A DNA stretch of 64,000 nucleotides from Maribacter_C sp047345145 (lineage in GTDB: Bacteria; Bacteroidota; Bacteroidia; Flavobacteriales; Flavobacteriaceae). Shown here in pieces: positions 61,658 through 64,000 of the stretch. A program made the position numbers and the translations under genes. Under the pieces are notes generated by a model, which saw only the letters and a program-made list of their open reading frames with translations, had not been told where the DNA came from and ran no database searches. The DNA is taken from positions 806,001 through 870,000 of the forward strand of contig NZ_JBLFER010000002.1 in the NCBI RefSeq assembly GCF_047345145.1, in the 5' to 3' direction. Numbering within the stretch: the stretch's first letter is position 1; every line of letters starts with the position of its first letter.

Positions 61658-63064
61658 CTAAAAATCAAAATATTCCTTTGCATTATTATAGCAGATATCT
61701 TGAACGAGTTTACCAATCCATTTCATATCATTAGGTAATTCGCCGTTTTGGATATCTTTTCCTAAAAGGTTGCAAAGAATTCGTCTAAAATATTCATGTC
61801 TGGGGAAGGACAGAAAACTTCTTGAATCTGTTAGCATTCCAATAAAACAGCTAAGAAGCCCTATATTAGAGAGCGCGTTCATTTGATCAATCATACCTTC
61901 CTTTTGATCCATAAACCACCAGCCAGAGCCAAATTGAACTTTTCCTTTGATACTTCCATCATTGAAATTTCCAATCATCGCTGCCATCATATTGTTGTCT
62001 GTTGGATTGTTGTTGTAGATAATTGTCTTTGTCAATTTGTTGTTACTATCCATACTATTTAGGAACTTGGAGAGGCTACTTGCTTGCTGAAAATCCCCGA
62101 TAGAATCCCATCCTGTATCTGGTCCTAGGTGGTCTAACATTCTACTGTTATTGTTGCGCAAGGCACCCAGATGAAATTGCTGTACCCAACCGAATTCGTG
62201 GTACAACTCCGAAAGGAAAATAAGAATGGCACTTTGAAATTTAAGAACTTCCTCTTTTGAGAGATGTAATCCTTCGTGCTTCTTTTTAAATATAGCTTTC
62301 ACTTCGGCTTCTGTAAAAGCTTCAGCATACATGTGCTCAAAACCATGGTCACATAAGCGGCATCCGTTGGCATGAAAGTATGCTACTCGATTGCGAAGTG
62401 CATCACAAAGGCTATTATACGAATCAATATTTATCTCAGAAGCCTGAGCCAGTTTGGTTAAGTAATCGTTATACGAATCGCTTCCAATAAAAATGGCTTT
62501 GTCTGGCCGAAAAGCCATGCTAACTTTTGTTTTGAATTCACTCTTTGCAAGCTTTTGATGATGTTCTAAGGAGTCTGTAGGGTCATCAGTAGTGCACAGG
62601 GACTCCACATTCATTTTTGTCAAAAGATTTTGGACACTGAAAGCTTCCGTGTCTAATTTTTCGGCAATTTCGGTGTAAATCCTGTCTGCATTTTCGGAGC
62701 TTAATAAATCAGATATTCCGAAGTATCGGTCCAATTCCATATGCGTCCAATGATACAATGGATTTCGCATGGTGTAAGGCACGGTACCTGCCCATTTTTG
62801 AAATTTCTCTTGGTCCGAAGCTGAACCTGTAATATACTTTTCATCAATACCAAGAGTCCGCATAGCCCTCCATTTGTAATGGTCTTCACTGATCCATATC
62901 TGGGTTATATTATCAAAAATCTTGTTTTCAGAAATTTCATTTGGCGGTAGATGATTATGATAATCTATAATCGGCATTTTACAAGCAAAATTATGATAGA
63001 GTTCTTCGGCAAATTTGTTCTCAAGAAGAAAATTAGAATGAATGAATTTCGAGTGCTGATCCAT
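61658..63064 (-). CDS. uxaC: Glucuronate isomerase
   Basis: The enzyme converts glucuronate to fructuronate (and galacturonate to tagaturonate) in hexuronate breakdown. The 468-residue chain has the metal HNH motif DYHNHLPPNEI (His36, His38), WKWRAMR-like YKWRAMRTLGI, CTTDDPTDSLEHH, FSTGWDSIGD-like DTGWDSIGDFQQ and YNNNPTDNNMMAAM. Convergent with mutB at its 3' end; divergent from the DUF1080 gene. Confidence 0.95.
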   Translation of the reverse strand: MDQHSKFIHSNFLLENKFAEELYHNFACKMPIIDYHNHLPPNEISENKIFDNITQIWISEDHYKWRAMRTLGIDEKYITGSASDQEKFQKWAGTVPYTMRNPLYHWTHMELDRYFGISDLLSSENADRIYTEIAEKLDTEAFSVQNLLTKMNVESLCTTDDPTDSLEHHQKLAKSEFKTKVSMAFRPDKAIFIGSDSYNDYLTKLAQASEINIDSYNSLCDALRNRVAYFHANGCRLCDHGFEHMYAEAFTEAEVKAIFKKKHEGLHLSKEEVLKFQSAILIFLSELYHEFGWVQQFHLGALRNNNSRMLDHLGPDTGWDSIGDFQQASSLSKFLNSMDSNNKLTKTIIYNNNPTDNNMMAAMIGNFNDGSIKGKVQFGSGWWFMDQKEGMIDQMNALSNIGLLSCFIGMLTDSRSFLSFPRHEYFRRILCNLLGKDIQNGELPNDMKWIGKLVQDICYNNAKEYFDF

Positions 63065-63236
63065 TTTTGAAGAATTTAAATAATATCAAAGTTGCAAAAA
63101 TGCATTTGTGAAGGTTATGACTAAAAAGTCAAGTTAAAAATATTATTTTTAGTAACGCTTCTAAAGTAAAGTATTTAGGGTCTTTCTCGAGATAGGTTCT
63201 TCATAAAAAATATTTTAACCTTCAATCACACTCAAT

Positions 63237-64000
63237 ATGAAAATAAAATTGCAACTATTGATTTTTGCTTTGATTTCAACAATAACATTATCAGCTCAAG
63301 ATGGTTGGCAAGACCTTTTCAATGGAAAGGACTTCAATAACTTTGAACAACTCAATGGGAATGCTAACTACGAAGTGAGAAATGGAGAAATGGTAGGAAT
63401 TTCAAAATTGAATACTCCGAATAGTTTTCTAGCTACCAAACAGAAGTATGACAATTTTATTTTGGAATTCGAAGTATTAGTTGAGAATGGTTTGAATTCA
63501 GGAGTGCAGTTCAGAAGTATGAGTATTCCAGAATATAGTAATGGAAGAGTACACGGTTATCAATGTGAAATAGAAACGAGTTCTCGAAAATGGGCGGGAG
63601 GCGTTTATGACGAAGCGCGACAGGGATGGTTATATCCACTCACGAGAAACAAGAAAGGGCAAAATGCTTTTGTACCAGGAGAATGGAATCATTACCGAAT
63701 TGAAGCTATTGGTAACCAAATTCGAACTTGGGTTAATGATATACAATGTGCAAATCTAGTGGATGATACAACTGCGGAAGGTTTTATTGCTTTTCAGGTT
63801 CATGGAATCAGTGAAGAAAGTCAGGAGGGTAAAACTGTAAGATGGAAGAATGTCAAAATTAAAACCAAGGATTTAGAGAGCTCAAGAAGAGCTTCTGATG
63901 CTGAAGTTCCAGAAATTAGTTATTTGACTAATCAGCTTACTCAAGATGAAATTCGTAAGGGTTGGCGTTTGCTTTGGGACGGAAAATCCAACAATGGATG
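63237..64000 (+). CDS. Secreted DUF1080 (3-keto-disaccharide hydrolase-like) protein, 3' part cut off
   Basis: From the ATG at 63237 the frame is open to the window edge (254 codons). It has a signal peptide (MKIKLQLLIFALISTITLSAQ), then a first DUF1080 jelly-roll (DGWQDLFNGKDFNNFEQ, FILEFEVLVENGLNSGVQFRS, HGYQCEIETSSRKWAGGVYD). After a linker a second one starts (GWRLLWDGKSNNGW) at the edge, so the complete protein has at least two. These are carbohydrate-active or binding modules. Likely linked to the sugar catabolism represented by uxaC. Confidence 0.85.
   Translation, partial: MKIKLQLLIFALISTITLSAQDGWQDLFNGKDFNNFEQLNGNANYEVRNGEMVGISKLNTPNSFLATKQKYDNFILEFEVLVENGLNSGVQFRSMSIPEYSNGRVHGYQCEIETSSRKWAGGVYDEARQGWLYPLTRNKKGQNAFVPGEWNHYRIEAIGNQIRTWVNDIQCANLVDDTTAEGFIAFQVHGISEESQEGKTVRWKNVKIKTKDLESSRRASDAEVPEISYLTNQLTQDEIRKGWRLLWDGKSNNG

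Overview
The window reads as chromosomal DNA of a member of the Flavobacteriaceae (Bacteroidota). The evidence is the low G+C content, secreted proteins with type IX secretion (T9SS) C-terminal domains, Bacteroidota family proteins (DUF4286, DUF4199, DUF6428, an OlsF-type fused acyltransferase), promoters of the TAnnTTTG type, and a general lack of Shine-Dalgarno sequences. Most of it is housekeeping sequence. No plasmid, phage, insertion sequence or CRISPR array was seen.

Layout. 1-5.6 kb: the 5' part of tex, a two-gene AT-rich insert (AAA ATPase plus a PD-(D/E)XK-like protein) and metG. 5.6-9.4 kb: a spacer with a terminator and a 7-bp tandem repeat, then a DUF1800/DUF1501 secreted pair. 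9.4-13 kb: a YraN nuclease-like gene, an ACT-like protein, a TlpA-type thioredoxin and three tandem TerB-like genes. 13-20.3 kb: DNA repair genes (mfd, pdeM, ligase-associated helicase) and a fourth TerB-like gene. 20.4-26.3 kb: fbp, a GNAT enzyme, aspartate kinase, an ornithine/glycine-lipid type bifunctional acyltransferase and a secreted protein. 26.3-28.9 kb: an arsenic operon (arsR, DUF6428, membrane protein, ArsN-like GNAT, arsC) without an efflux pump. 29-35 kb: small accessory genes, a membrane-anchored LuxR-type regulator, a hydroxyacid dehydrogenase, a cupin and an S41 peptidase. 35-44 kb: mgtE, rsmA, DUF4286, a TPR protein, serS, an HTTM/gamma-carboxylase-like protein and ribF. 44-48.4 kb: a large T9SS metalloprotease translationally coupled to a lipoprotein. 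48.4-51 kb: pth, rplY, prs and tRNA-Leu(CAA). 51-54.3 kb: an atypical SDR, a mercaptopyruvate-type sulfurtransferase and an amidohydrolase lipoprotein. 54.4-61.6 kb: a propionyl-CoA to succinyl-CoA operon (biotin carrier, biotin carboxylase, carboxyltransferase, methylmalonyl-CoA mutase small and large subunits). 61.6-64 kb: uxaC and the start of a DUF1080 glycosidase-like gene.

Most interesting points. (1) A short palindromic repeat (core CTGAGCGCAGTCGAAG and relatives) lies between genes and also inside four essential or core genes (tex, metG, mfd, mutB). In metG, mfd and mutB it is read in the same orientation and the same frame, giving a recurring peptide of the type V-T-L-S-A-V-E. This resembles the in-frame palindromic elements known from Rickettsia. 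(2) The AAA ATPase/nuclease-like pair is a candidate defence module. (3) Three consecutive proteins of the arsenic operon all end in Cys-Cys. (4) Four TerB-like genes surround a DNA-repair block.
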